From Salinirubrum litoreum (GTDB lineage Archaea > Halobacteriota > Halobacteria > Halobacteriales > Haloferacaceae), in assembly GCF_020567425.1 (NCBI RefSeq), contig NZ_JAJCVJ010000001.1:1054001-1118000 (forward strand): a stretch of 64,000 bases of DNA, read 5' to 3'. This document shows, in pieces, positions 57,301 to 64,000 of this stretch (position 1 is the stretch's first letter; each line of letters starts with the position of its first letter). The notes below the pieces were generated by a model that saw only the letters and a program-made list of their open reading frames with translations, was not told the origin of the DNA and searched no databases. The position numbers and the translations under genes are program-made.

Positions 57301-59622
57301 TCAGTGCTCCACCAACCACGTCGAGACCACCGAGTCGATGTCCGACTGCACGGCCTCCAACTCCGGAATCGTCGCCGCGTTGTACGACCGCTTGCTCTGG
57401 TCGACGTGTCCAGGTACGATGTCGTGAGCCGCCATCGACAACTCGGCCAACTCCGCCTGTATCGCGGTTCCCTCCCACTCCGGCAGTCGAAGCTCCGAGA
57501 CCACCGACTTCGAGAGACTCGACTTCCCGTTCGAGGCGATACTCCGGATGGTGCGCTGGTAGGGTGCGGAGTTCAGCAGGGCACACAGCAGGTGTGCCTC
57601 GCGCTCGTCGTCGGTGGCGACGAACATGCAGTGGTCGCCCGGCACCACCGGCTTCTCGCCCAGATCGGGGTCCTCGCGCGTCGAGACGACCGCGAAGTGG
57701 GGCTTGAACCCCAGCCGACACCAGACGACCTTGTAGTCGGCCCACGTGTAGTCGCCGAGGCCGAAGAGCGTGTAGAACGGCCCGCGATCCAGCCACGAGG
57801 ACGCCCGCGACTCCAATCGCTCCCGGTTGGCCGCGAGGTAGTCGTAGGTCCGGGGGCACTGCTCTCGCAGTGTGGCCTCGTTGTCCTGCCCGATGCTGCG
57901 AAGGGGAACGAGTTGCAGGTCGTGGCCGAACAGGCCGAACTTGACGACGTGACGCGACTTGAGGTACGGGAAGACGTGCTCGGACTCGAGGCCGGCCAGT
58001 TGCTCGCGGTCCAGCGCGTACACCGCCTTCGCGTCGTCCTTCACCCCGTGCCGGATGGTGTGTGCGCACTCGCCCAGGGCGGCACGCTCCGCATCCGCCC
58101 GGACCCACGCCCCGGTCGGTGCCGTGGGATCGACCGCGACGAGGTCAGTGTCGGTCCGCGTGAGCGACGACCGGAGTGCCGACAGCGAGTCGAACCGCGG
58201 GTCTGCCTCGGCAGTCTCGGCGCTCTCGCCCGTCTCTGTCGCCGTCGACCACGCGGTCGTCGGCACCGGGAGCGAGGCGGCCGCCGGCGTGTCGTCGGCA
58301 GTCTCGCCACTTCCGGCGTCACCGTCGGCGAAGCACAGCGCGTACACCGCCGCGTCGGCTCTGACCTGTCGACCGAACGGCGAGAGCCCGGCGAAGTCGT
58401 GGACACTCGTCAGTCGGAGGTCACGGTCGCCGACCCGGAGCGACCGGAACGCCTTCCCCGCCGACCCGGTCAACAGGTCGCGCTTGAGCACGAAACTGGC
58501 GCGGGCGTCGTGTCCGGCCTCCGCGTCCAGATACCGGTCCAGACAGGCGAAGACGAACGCCACGCCCAGGTCGTCGTTCCCGTGCCCGAGGAGCGCGTGT
58601 TGCCCCTCGCGGGGGAACAGGTCGAGTGGCTCGACGACCTCGCTTCGCCAGCGAGTCTGCACGTCGTCCGGCAACCGATCCCACGTCAGCCACGGCGGGT
58701 TGCCGACCAGCGCGTCGACCGTCGGGACAGTCGGCGCGTTCGGGAACGAGGGGTCCGCGTCCGTCAACCCGACCACGTCACCGACCGCGACCGGGAGCGT
58801 GAGTTCCGGCTCGTCCACCTGCTGGAGTACCGGGGCGAGCGCGAGCAGGTAGGCGAGTCGGGCGCTCGTCACGGCGATGGGGTTCAGATCGATGCCGAGC
58901 ACCGTGTCGGTGAGTCGCCGAAGCTGTTCTGCGGGGGGGACGCCACGCTCGGCGAGCAGTCGGCGTTTGCGGTCGAGCGTGACCGCGAGAAAGACACCGG
59001 AGCCACACCCCGGATCGAGGACGGTCGCGTCGGCCAACCAGTCGTCGGCAACGACGTCCGCGCCGGTCCGTGCGTCAGCACCGCCTGCGCCCGACCCGGT
59101 CAGTGCCGACACCGCGAGTTCGGCGACGCCGGGCGGGGTGTGGTACTCGCCGAGTGCCAGTCGACTCTCGCGCGGGACGACAGCCTCGTACAGTCGTCTG
59201 AGGTCTGCGACCCCGGTGTCAAGCAGAGTCTCGCCGTCGATCTCCGGCCCGACGACCGAGGCGACTCCGGACTCTCGACCGAGTCGGTCGGCGAGGTCCG
59301 CGAGGCGGTCGCCGAGGTCGCCTCCCTCGGCGCTGTCGGCGTCCCCGAGGTCGACACCGAGCGTCTCGGCGGCGACCGACAGCAGGCGACCGACGACGAA
59401 CTCGTGGTAACAGCAGTCGAGAAACAGCGTCGTCGGATCCACGTCGTTGGCGGCCAGCGCGTCACCGTGGGCCGCTCGGAGGAACGAGAGCCACGCTGTC
59501 CGGACAGGGGCGACGTCGTCGTCTCGGTCGCGCGCGTACTCGTGGAACTGCCGGTAGGCGGCACTCTCGCGGTCCCACCGACCGATCGGAAGTCCGGTCA
59601 CGGATCGCCACCTCGCGACCAC
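57301..59622 (-). CDS. Eco57I-like N6-adenine DNA methyltransferase
   Basis: I place the start at the GTG 59622 (773 residues); an alternative GTG is at 59601, and no ATG fits. LALGEYHTPP is followed by motif I DPGCGSGVF (203-211) and the adenine-N6 motif IV NPPW (308-311), then the target-recognition-like C-terminal region (VFPYLKSRHVVKFGLFGH; LLCALLNSAPYQRTIRSIAS). No nuclease motif is seen in the about 150-residue N-terminus and no restriction or specificity gene is beside it, so it looks like a solitary methyltransferase. The gene is divergent from a MgsA-like gene. Confidence 0.82.
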   Translation of the reverse strand: MVARWRSVTGLPIGRWDRESAAYRQFHEYARDRDDDVAPVRTAWLSFLRAAHGDALAANDVDPTTLFLDCCYHEFVVGRLLSVAAETLGVDLGDADSAEGGDLGDRLADLADRLGRESGVASVVGPEIDGETLLDTGVADLRRLYEAVVPRESRLALGEYHTPPGVAELAVSALTGSGAGGADARTGADVVADDWLADATVLDPGCGSGVFLAVTLDRKRRLLAERGVPPAEQLRRLTDTVLGIDLNPIAVTSARLAYLLALAPVLQQVDEPELTLPVAVGDVVGLTDADPSFPNAPTVPTVDALVGNPPWLTWDRLPDDVQTRWRSEVVEPLDLFPREGQHALLGHGNDDLGVAFVFACLDRYLDAEAGHDARASFVLKRDLLTGSAGKAFRSLRVGDRDLRLTSVHDFAGLSPFGRQVRADAAVYALCFADGDAGSGETADDTPAAASLPVPTTAWSTATETGESAETAEADPRFDSLSALRSSLTRTDTDLVAVDPTAPTGAWVRADAERAALGECAHTIRHGVKDDAKAVYALDREQLAGLESEHVFPYLKSRHVVKFGLFGHDLQLVPLRSIGQDNEATLREQCPRTYDYLAANRERLESRASSWLDRGPFYTLFGLGDYTWADYKVVWCRLGFKPHFAVVSTREDPDLGEKPVVPGDHCMFVATDDEREAHLLCALLNSAPYQRTIRSIASNGKSSLSKSVVSELRLPEWEGTAIQAELAELSMAAHDIVPGHVDQSKRSYNAATIPELEAVQSDIDSVVSTWLVEH

Positions 59623-59662
59623 GTCGAGAGTAGCACTGTCACCGCAGTCGACCGCCCGGCCG

Positions 59663-59669
59663 ATTAAGT
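59663..59669 (-). promoter_or_regulatory. TATA-like box of the DNA methyltransferase gene
   Basis: The plus strand ATTAAGT (minus ACTTAAT) lies about 41-47 bp ahead of the GTG 59622. A transcript starting about 25 bp downstream would leave a short leader, which favours the 59622 start over codons further upstream. Confidence 0.4.
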
Positions 59670-59814
59670 CTTGCCGGACAGGTTCCCGGCGGTCGGTGCT
59701 CGCAGAGAGGCGGCAGACCGGAAGACTGCAAGCCGACGAAGCTTGGCTGGAGTCCTGCTGGCCGACGACGCGGGACCGGACCACACTTGTCGGACGCCCG
59801 CGTCGGCCCGAGAC

Positions 59815-60594
59815 ATGGCCGAGGAACGACAGGCGACCTTCGGGTCCGACGGGAGTCTCGACACCGAGACGCCGCCGGAGGCGCGCGAGGGGACCACCGA
59901 CTGGGGCGAACCGAAGGACGACGACGAGACCGACGGCGGCTACAACCGGTACGCCGTCTCCAGTCTGCTCCAGAAGGCCGTGAGACGCTCCGACGAGGCG
60001 GTCGCGGCGTGGGCCGCGTGGGAGCTCGCCCGGTCGGGCTACGCGTGGAACCTCTGGGACCGCCTCCACCTCTACGTCGTCGAGGACCTCCGTGCCGGCC
60101 AGCAGGTCGCCCTCCTCGTGGAACGCTACGAGACGCTGGCGACCGACCGCTGGGAACCGGCCTCCTGGAAGGGTCGACTCTGTGCGATCCACGCCGCCTT
60201 GACCTGTGCGCGGGCGACCTCCTCGCGGGAGGCGGCGAACGCCGACGAGTTCTTCCGCAACGCGGCGGCCGCCCGCGCCGAGGCACGCGAGACGGGTGAC
60301 GATCCTGCCGTCGACTTCCCGGTCGGCGACCTCAACCCCGGCGGCGAGTACGACGTGATCTTCGACCAGCACACCGGCGAGGGTGCCCGACAGGATCGCG
60401 GGGAACGCTTCTTCAAGACGTTCGGTGCCCGCGTCGGCCCGGAGGGCGAAGACGAGTTGAGTGCGCGCTGGCAACGACTGAACATGGTGCTGTCGGACGT
60501 CGAGTACGACGAGCACGAGATCGACCACGCGGTCGCGCCGGTCGACGCCGACGACCGGTGGGGCGACCCACGGGACACGTCCGACGAGGAGTGA
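59815..60594 (+). CDS. MgsA/RarA C-terminal-like protein, stand-alone, uncharacterised
   Basis: The 259-residue protein has an acidic disordered N-terminus, then YAVSSLLQKAVRRSDEAVAA, ELARSGYAWNLWDRLHLYVV, EDLRAGQQVALLVERYETL and KGRLCAIHAALTCARATSSR. The helix layout recalls the C-terminal oligomerisation region of MgsA/RarA AAA+ ATPases (KA.RGSD..AAL.WLA...), but there is no ATPase domain. Similar short proteins occur in haloarchaea as hypotheticals. It is divergent from the N6-adenine methyltransferase gene (192 bp). A functional link to that gene, to DNA repair or to replication is speculative. Confidence 0.6.
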   Translation: MAEERQATFGSDGSLDTETPPEAREGTTDWGEPKDDDETDGGYNRYAVSSLLQKAVRRSDEAVAAWAAWELARSGYAWNLWDRLHLYVVEDLRAGQQVALLVERYETLATDRWEPASWKGRLCAIHAALTCARATSSREAANADEFFRNAAAARAEARETGDDPAVDFPVGDLNPGGEYDVIFDQHTGEGARQDRGERFFKTFGARVGPEGEDELSARWQRLNMVLSDVEYDEHEIDHAVAPVDADDRWGDPRDTSDEE

Positions 60595-60645
60595 CGGGAG
60601 ACGTCCGACGCCGGCGACACGTTCGCGACACTCGACGTCGGTCGA

Positions 60646-61656
60646 TCACTCCCAGAGTCGGTACATCTCGTCGCGCGGAACCTCGGTGACGAACGCCTCG
60701 TCCAGCAGGAGGCCGGCGCTGTCTGTGTCAGCTTCGGTCTCGGGGTCGGCCACGCTTGCCGGGTCCCGCACGCGACCGATCTCGCTCGCCTCGATTCCGT
60801 CGTCGTCCAGCGCAGTGAGTGCCGCGTCGGTCTCCTCGGCAGGCACGGTCACGGCGAGCGCACCGGAGCCGAGCACCCGGAGTGGGTCGACGCCGACCGC
60901 GTCACACAGCAGGCGCGTCTCCTCCCGGATCGGGACCGCGTCGCGCTCTACGTCGAGGACGACCTCCGAGGCGCGGGCGAGTTCGACGAGTCCGGCGACG
61001 ACACCGCCCTCGGTCGGGTCGTGCATCGCGGCGGCGACCGGCGACAGCACGGCCGACTCGGGCATCACGCTCAGGTCGCCGAAGAACGACTCGGCACGCT
61101 CGAAGACGGTCGGATCGGTCGTGCCGGCCTGCTCGATCCGGTCGCGGAAGTCGGTCGCCAGCACCGCCGTCGCCTCGATACCGGCCCCCTTCGTCAGGAG
61201 GACGCTGTCGCCGACCTCGGCTCCGCCGGTCGGGACGTAGCGGTCGGCCGGTCCCATGCAGGTCAAGGAGAGCAGTGGCCGCTCCAGCGCCGGCACGCTC
61301 TCGGTATGGCCGCCGACGATAGCGACACCGAGTCGCTTCCCTTCGCGGTCCAGTTGGTCGGTGATCGACTCGACGAGGTCGGGATCGAGGTCGGGGAGGA
61401 GAATCGTCGACGTGACGAACGACGGGACGCCACCCGAGGCGGCCACGTCGTTCGCGGCGACGTTCATCGCCAGCGTCCCGATGCGGTCGGCCGCCAGCGA
61501 TATGGGGTCGGTGGAGACGACCAGCGTCCCCGCGTCGAGGTCGATGGCCGCCGCGTCCTCGCCGAACGAGGGACCGACGCGCACCCGGTCGTCCGGCGCG
61601 CCGGTCCGCGCGAAGACGTACCGGGCGAGGTCGTCGGGCGTCAGCTTTCCGCTCAT
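60646..61656 (-). CDS. AIR synthase-related (HypE/PurM superfamily) protein
   Basis: The 336-residue protein has GPSFGEDAAAIDLDAGTLVV, ADRIGTLAMNVAANDVAASG, VAIVGGHTESVPALERPLLS, AAAMHDPTEGGVVAGLVELA and GSGALAVTVPAEETDAAL, all landmarks of the PurM-like ATP-binding fold. Among family members, HypE (hydrogenase maturation), ThiL and SelD share it; the C-terminal HypE cysteine is not present. The reaction is unknown. Start chosen: ATG 61656, where MSGKLTPDDL begins. Confidence 0.82.
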   Translation of the reverse strand: MSGKLTPDDLARYVFARTGAPDDRVRVGPSFGEDAAAIDLDAGTLVVSTDPISLAADRIGTLAMNVAANDVAASGGVPSFVTSTILLPDLDPDLVESITDQLDREGKRLGVAIVGGHTESVPALERPLLSLTCMGPADRYVPTGGAEVGDSVLLTKGAGIEATAVLATDFRDRIEQAGTTDPTVFERAESFFGDLSVMPESAVLSPVAAAMHDPTEGGVVAGLVELARASEVVLDVERDAVPIREETRLLCDAVGVDPLRVLGSGALAVTVPAEETDAALTALDDDGIEASEIGRVRDPASVADPETEADTDSAGLLLDEAFVTEVPRDEMYRLWE

Positions 61657-61734
61657 GGCCCGTGGTTGTGGCGTCGCGGTCTTGTGCCTTCCCGTCTCGC
61701 GTCGCACCCCCGACGACTCACGGGGAACCCCCGA

Positions 61735-61884
61735 CTACCCTCGGTTGTGGACGTTCGTACTCCCACACTCCGGACACCGCGTCACGGTTCGACTCGACGA
61801 GAGCGCGACGCGCTCCCACTCGTCGCTGCCGACCGGTGCCTCGAACCCGCAGGTGTCGCACGACAGCAGGCTCTCTGTCGACAT
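61735..61884 (-). CDS. 49-residue zinc-ribbon protein
   Basis: This gene is too short for routine gene finders. ATG 61884 encodes MSTESLLSCDTCGFEAPVGS, then a linker and TRCPECGSTNVHNRG and TAG at 61735. Two CPxCG-type half-sites (CDTCG and CPECG) separated by about 25 residues make a zinc ribbon of the kind found in many small haloarchaeal proteins (HVO_2753-like). It starts 54 bp from the neighbouring membrane protein gene. Confidence 0.75.
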   Translation of the reverse strand: MSTESLLSCDTCGFEAPVGSDEWERVALSSSRTVTRCPECGSTNVHNRG

Positions 61885-61938
61885 ACGACCCGAGATACGT
61901 CCCGATACTACAAAAATCTCGGTCCGGCTCCGGCGGCG

Positions 61939-62220
61939 TCAGTCCAGCAGTCCCACGCCGACGAGGACCGACAGGAAGACGAGCAGCCCCGCCAGCAACG
62001 CCAAGAGAACTACCAGGCGTTCTGTCGGGGTCTGCGGGCGGGTCGGCAGCGAGCGTTCGAACGTGACACCGAGTGCCGTCCTGACCGCGACCGTCAACAG
62101 GAGTCCGAAGACGACGCGGCCCGAGAGCCACCACGCGACGAGCCCCAGCAGTCCGCCGAGTAGGACGCCCGCGAGCAACCCCGAGCCAACCGGATACCGC
62201 CGGGTCGTGGGTTCGGACAC
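61939..62220 (-). CDS. Small membrane protein, uncharacterised
   Basis: The 93-residue protein has MSEPTTRRYPVGSGLLAGVL with a membrane helix pair at about 12-45, a basic loop (FERSLPTRPQTPTERL) and a third helix (VVLLALLAGLLVFLSVLVGV). No motif is known to me. Confidence 0.65.
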   Translation of the reverse strand: MSEPTTRRYPVGSGLLAGVLLGGLLGLVAWWLSGRVVFGLLLTVAVRTALGVTFERSLPTRPQTPTERLVVLLALLAGLLVFLSVLVGVGLLD

Positions 62221-62279
62221 GGTCTCCCTACGTCGTCACCGACCGAGAAGATGGGGCCGGACTCGTCCGGGACCGTCCG

Positions 62280-63377
62280 TCAGTTCTCGAAGTCGGTCAC
62301 GACCTCGACACCGTCGGTCCCGTAGTCGGTCATCGCGGCGAGTCGATCTGAGACGTCCGACAGCGCGACCTCTCGGCTCACCAGTGCGCCGGGGTCGACG
62401 TCCGACCGACCGACGAACCGCAGGAGATCGTCGGCCCGCGTCGGCGGCATCCCGCGCGAACCGAGGACGTCGACGGACTGCATGGCGATCCGGTCGACCG
62501 GGAGCGCGATCTCCCCGCGTTCCGCGTCGGTCGTCAACCCGAGTTGGACGTGCTGGCCCCGGCGGCGGAGAGAGGCGACCGAGTTCCGGCAGGTCTCCGC
62601 GACGCCCAGCGCGTCCACCGAGACGTGGGCCCCGCCGTCCGTCTCGGCGCGGACGGCGGCCGGGACACCCGCCGCTGGGTCGCCGGGCGTCGCGTCCCCG
62701 GCGACCGCGCTGGCGTCGACGACCACCTCAGCGCCGAGGTCGCGGGCGCGGGCCAGTTTCCCGTCGGCGATGTCGACCGCGACGACGCGAGCGCCGAGGG
62801 CGTCACCGATCTGGACCGCCGAGAGGCCGACGCCGCCACAGCCGTGGACCGCGAGCCAGTCACCCGGCCCGAGGTCGGCGCGGGCCGACAGTGCGTGGAA
62901 GGCGGTCATGAACCGACAGCCCAGTGCGGCCACGTCGCGGGGCGACACGCCATCTGGCAGGCGAATTGCGTTGTAGTCGGCGCTCGGCAGGTGGACCTGT
63001 TCGGCGAAGGCCCCCTGTGCCGCCTGCTCGAAGCCGAGTGCCAACCCGTCGGAACAGACGTTGCCGTGACCGGTCCGGCACTGCGGACAGGTGCCGTCCC
63101 CGAGGTTGAACGGGACCGCCACGCGGTCGCCTGCCCGGAGCGTCTCGACCTGCTCGCCGACCGCGAGCACCTCCCCCGCCGGTTCGTGCCCGAGAATCTG
63201 CCCCGGCGACACCCGGTCGTCGGCCCACTCCCCGTGGCCCTGCCAGGCGTGCCAGTCAGACCGACAGACGCCGCAGGCGTCGACGCGGACGACTGCCCCG
63301 TCCCGAGCAGGGTCCGGTGCCGGCACGTCTTCGATCGCGAGCGGTTCGCCGTACTCGTGGAGGATAGCGGCACGCAT
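62280..63377 (-). CDS. Zinc-dependent alcohol dehydrogenase (MDR family)
   Basis: The 365-residue protein has the catalytic zinc residues Cys38 (GVCRSDWH), His64 and Glu65 (LGHEPAG) and the cofactor motif VHGCGGVGLSAVQIGDALGA. The structural-zinc lobe reads DGTCPQCRTGHGNVC: the last three Cys (97, 100 and 108) are there but the first position is Asp94, so the second metal site is altered. Start at 63377 (MRAAILHEYG). Substrate unknown; related to alcohol, polyol and sorbitol dehydrogenases. Confidence 0.88.
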   Translation of the reverse strand: MRAAILHEYGEPLAIEDVPAPDPARDGAVVRVDACGVCRSDWHAWQGHGEWADDRVSPGQILGHEPAGEVLAVGEQVETLRAGDRVAVPFNLGDGTCPQCRTGHGNVCSDGLALGFEQAAQGAFAEQVHLPSADYNAIRLPDGVSPRDVAALGCRFMTAFHALSARADLGPGDWLAVHGCGGVGLSAVQIGDALGARVVAVDIADGKLARARDLGAEVVVDASAVAGDATPGDPAAGVPAAVRAETDGGAHVSVDALGVAETCRNSVASLRRRGQHVQLGLTTDAERGEIALPVDRIAMQSVDVLGSRGMPPTRADDLLRFVGRSDVDPGALVSREVALSDVSDRLAAMTDYGTDGVEVVTDFEN

Positions 63378-63379
63378 GG

Positions 63380-63874
63380 TCACACCGGGATCCGGAACGC
63401 GACGACCGTCGCGGCCGCGACCGCGAAGACGCCCAGTCCGAACAGCGCGTAGTTCGCCACGGTGCTGTCGGCCGGCGTGACCGACAGGGTGTACTCGTAC
63501 GAGGAGAGCGGCCAGAGGTAGTTGACGCCGGCCGGCGTGAGCGTGTCGCCGACGAGGTGGGCGACCACGGTGACGAACCCGAGTAGAAACCCGAAGGTGC
63601 CGAGACCGAACGAGTAGCCGAGCGACACCTGCGACCCGACGAGCGTGCCGACCGCGCCGAAGACGAGTCCGACGAGACCGGCGAAGAGCAGCGAGTGGGT
63701 CGGCCCGCGATGCGGAACGCCGGGAATCCGGTGGTCCACGTCGGGGAGCATCGCCAGCCAGCACATCACGCCGCCGGTGAGGAAGGCGAGTTCGGTGTGA
63801 CCGGCGCGGACCAGCCAGAAGCCGATCGGTGCGAAGACGAGCAACGAGACGCCGAGGTGCCCCTTCCGATACAT
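63380..63874 (-). CDS. Membrane-bound metal-dependent hydrolase (YdjM/DUF457-like)
   Basis: From ATG 63874 the 164-residue protein has MYRKGHLGVSLLVFAPIGFW, MLPDVDHRIPGVPHRGPTHS and VVAHLVGDTLTPAGVNYLWP, the His/Asp metal-binding set of LexA-binding, inner membrane metal-dependent hydrolases (DUF457/YdjM). About five hydrophobic helices. The frame extends to 63901 but a start at MYRKGHLG is standard. It is immediately upstream of the alcohol dehydrogenase gene on the same strand (2 bp gap). Confidence 0.85.
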   Translation of the reverse strand: MYRKGHLGVSLLVFAPIGFWLVRAGHTELAFLTGGVMCWLAMLPDVDHRIPGVPHRGPTHSLLFAGLVGLVFGAVGTLVGSQVSLGYSFGLGTFGFLLGFVTVVAHLVGDTLTPAGVNYLWPLSSYEYTLSVTPADSTVANYALFGLGVFAVAAATVVAFRIPV

Positions 63875-64000
63875 GCACCGAGGTGTGGACGCGACCGGCA
63901 AATAGCCCCCGGCCGTCTGCTGGCGGTTCGGTCGATGGGTCCCGCCGCTCGGTGGACGACCGCCGGTGAGTGCCTCCCGCCGGAGACAGACGCCGGTGGG

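Noticed and set aside
57304-59667. 787-codon open frame on the plus strand opposite the methyltransferase
   Set aside because: Arg/Val-rich composition, no motif; the minus-strand frame has clear methyltransferase motifs. It is an antisense shadow caused by high GC.
59623-60528. N-terminal extension of the methyltransferase frame
   Set aside because: It runs through the divergent MgsA-like gene and the sequence is Arg/Pro-rich without any fold signal, so the start must lie at about 59622 or 59601.
1-64000. tRNA, rRNA, CRISPR, insertion sequence or prophage
   Set aside because: No T-arm consensus, rRNA motif, spaced repeat array, transposase or integrase motif was seen. The only arrays are gap-free tandem repeats, so not CRISPR.

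Overview
This is about 64 kb of a very GC-rich (estimated by eye at two thirds or more) chromosome from a halophilic archaeon (class Halobacteria). The evidence is the strongly acidic Asp/Glu-rich proteins, Tat-type lipoprotein signals followed by polyglycine linkers, ATG/GTG starts with little or no leader, TATA-like boxes instead of -10/-35 elements, and archaeal marker genes: aIF2-beta, SBDS, RaSEA for archaeosine, geranylgeranyl reductase for archaeal lipids, HTH_10 and DUF7344-type regulators, and UPF0212/UPF0058 families. The content is mostly core metabolism and housekeeping. I see no rRNA, tRNA, CRISPR array, insertion sequence or prophage.

Layout. 1-3950: the end of a fumarylacetoacetate-hydrolase-family gene; a two-gene dehydrogenase operon (subunit 3 plus GMC flavoprotein) behind a perfect iron-box-like palindrome; an odd membrane protein. 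3981-12562: a complete branched-chain/amino-acid-type ABC importer on the minus strand (livF, G, M, H, K from left to right), divergent from proline dehydrogenase, with an HTH_10 regulator and a P5C/aldehyde dehydrogenase, forming a probable amino-acid (proline) uptake and catabolism island. 12740-15779: pabB-pabA-pabC, tightly overlapping. 15845-20056: a Gfo6-like sugar dehydrogenase, a nitrilase-superfamily amidase coupled to an SRPBCC protein, small regulators and membrane proteins, and DUF420. 20159-21780: methylmalonyl-CoA mutase B12 subunit and MeaB, ending in seven 18-bp tandem repeats. 21784-30463: mixed genes including a zinc-ribbon/ribbon-helix-helix protein, a flippase-like membrane protein, a Tat-exported beta-propeller, a RecJ-like protein with a degraded DHH motif, a cysteine-free PP-loop ATPase and a GNAT-zinc-ribbon fusion.

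30770-36627: a second complete liv-type ABC operon, on the plus strand, closed by a thioredoxin-fold gene and carrying a 21-codon leader ORF that overlaps livH. 36646-43305: UspA, small membrane proteins, gatB, a cytochrome b-molybdopterin oxidoreductase fusion, an aldo/keto reductase, a TVP38 protein and a phosphoribosyltransferase. 43514-51441: information and cofactor genes (RaSEA, SBDS, a CDGSH protein, an OGG-type glycosylase, UPF0212 lacking its usual cysteines, UPF0058, aIF2-beta, a [2Fe-2S] ferredoxin, geranylgeranyl reductase, DsbB). 51552-63874: a DUF7344 regulator, a VOC protein, a lipoprotein, pgi, a sulfatase-fold enzyme without the usual nucleophile, a solitary Eco57I-like N6-adenine methyltransferase divergent from a MgsA/RarA-C-like protein, an AIR-synthase-like protein, a 49-residue zinc-ribbon protein, an alcohol dehydrogenase and a DUF457-like membrane hydrolase.

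Nothing here can be called a new system from sequence alone. The best leads are the iron box controlling an Fe-S-like GMC dehydrogenase, the divergent methyltransferase/MgsA-like pair, catalytically altered members of known families (DHH, sulfatase, UPF0212, PP-loop), the zinc-ribbon-RHH protein, the leader ORF of the second ABC operon, and two repeat structures at gene 3' ends (meaB and aIF2-beta).
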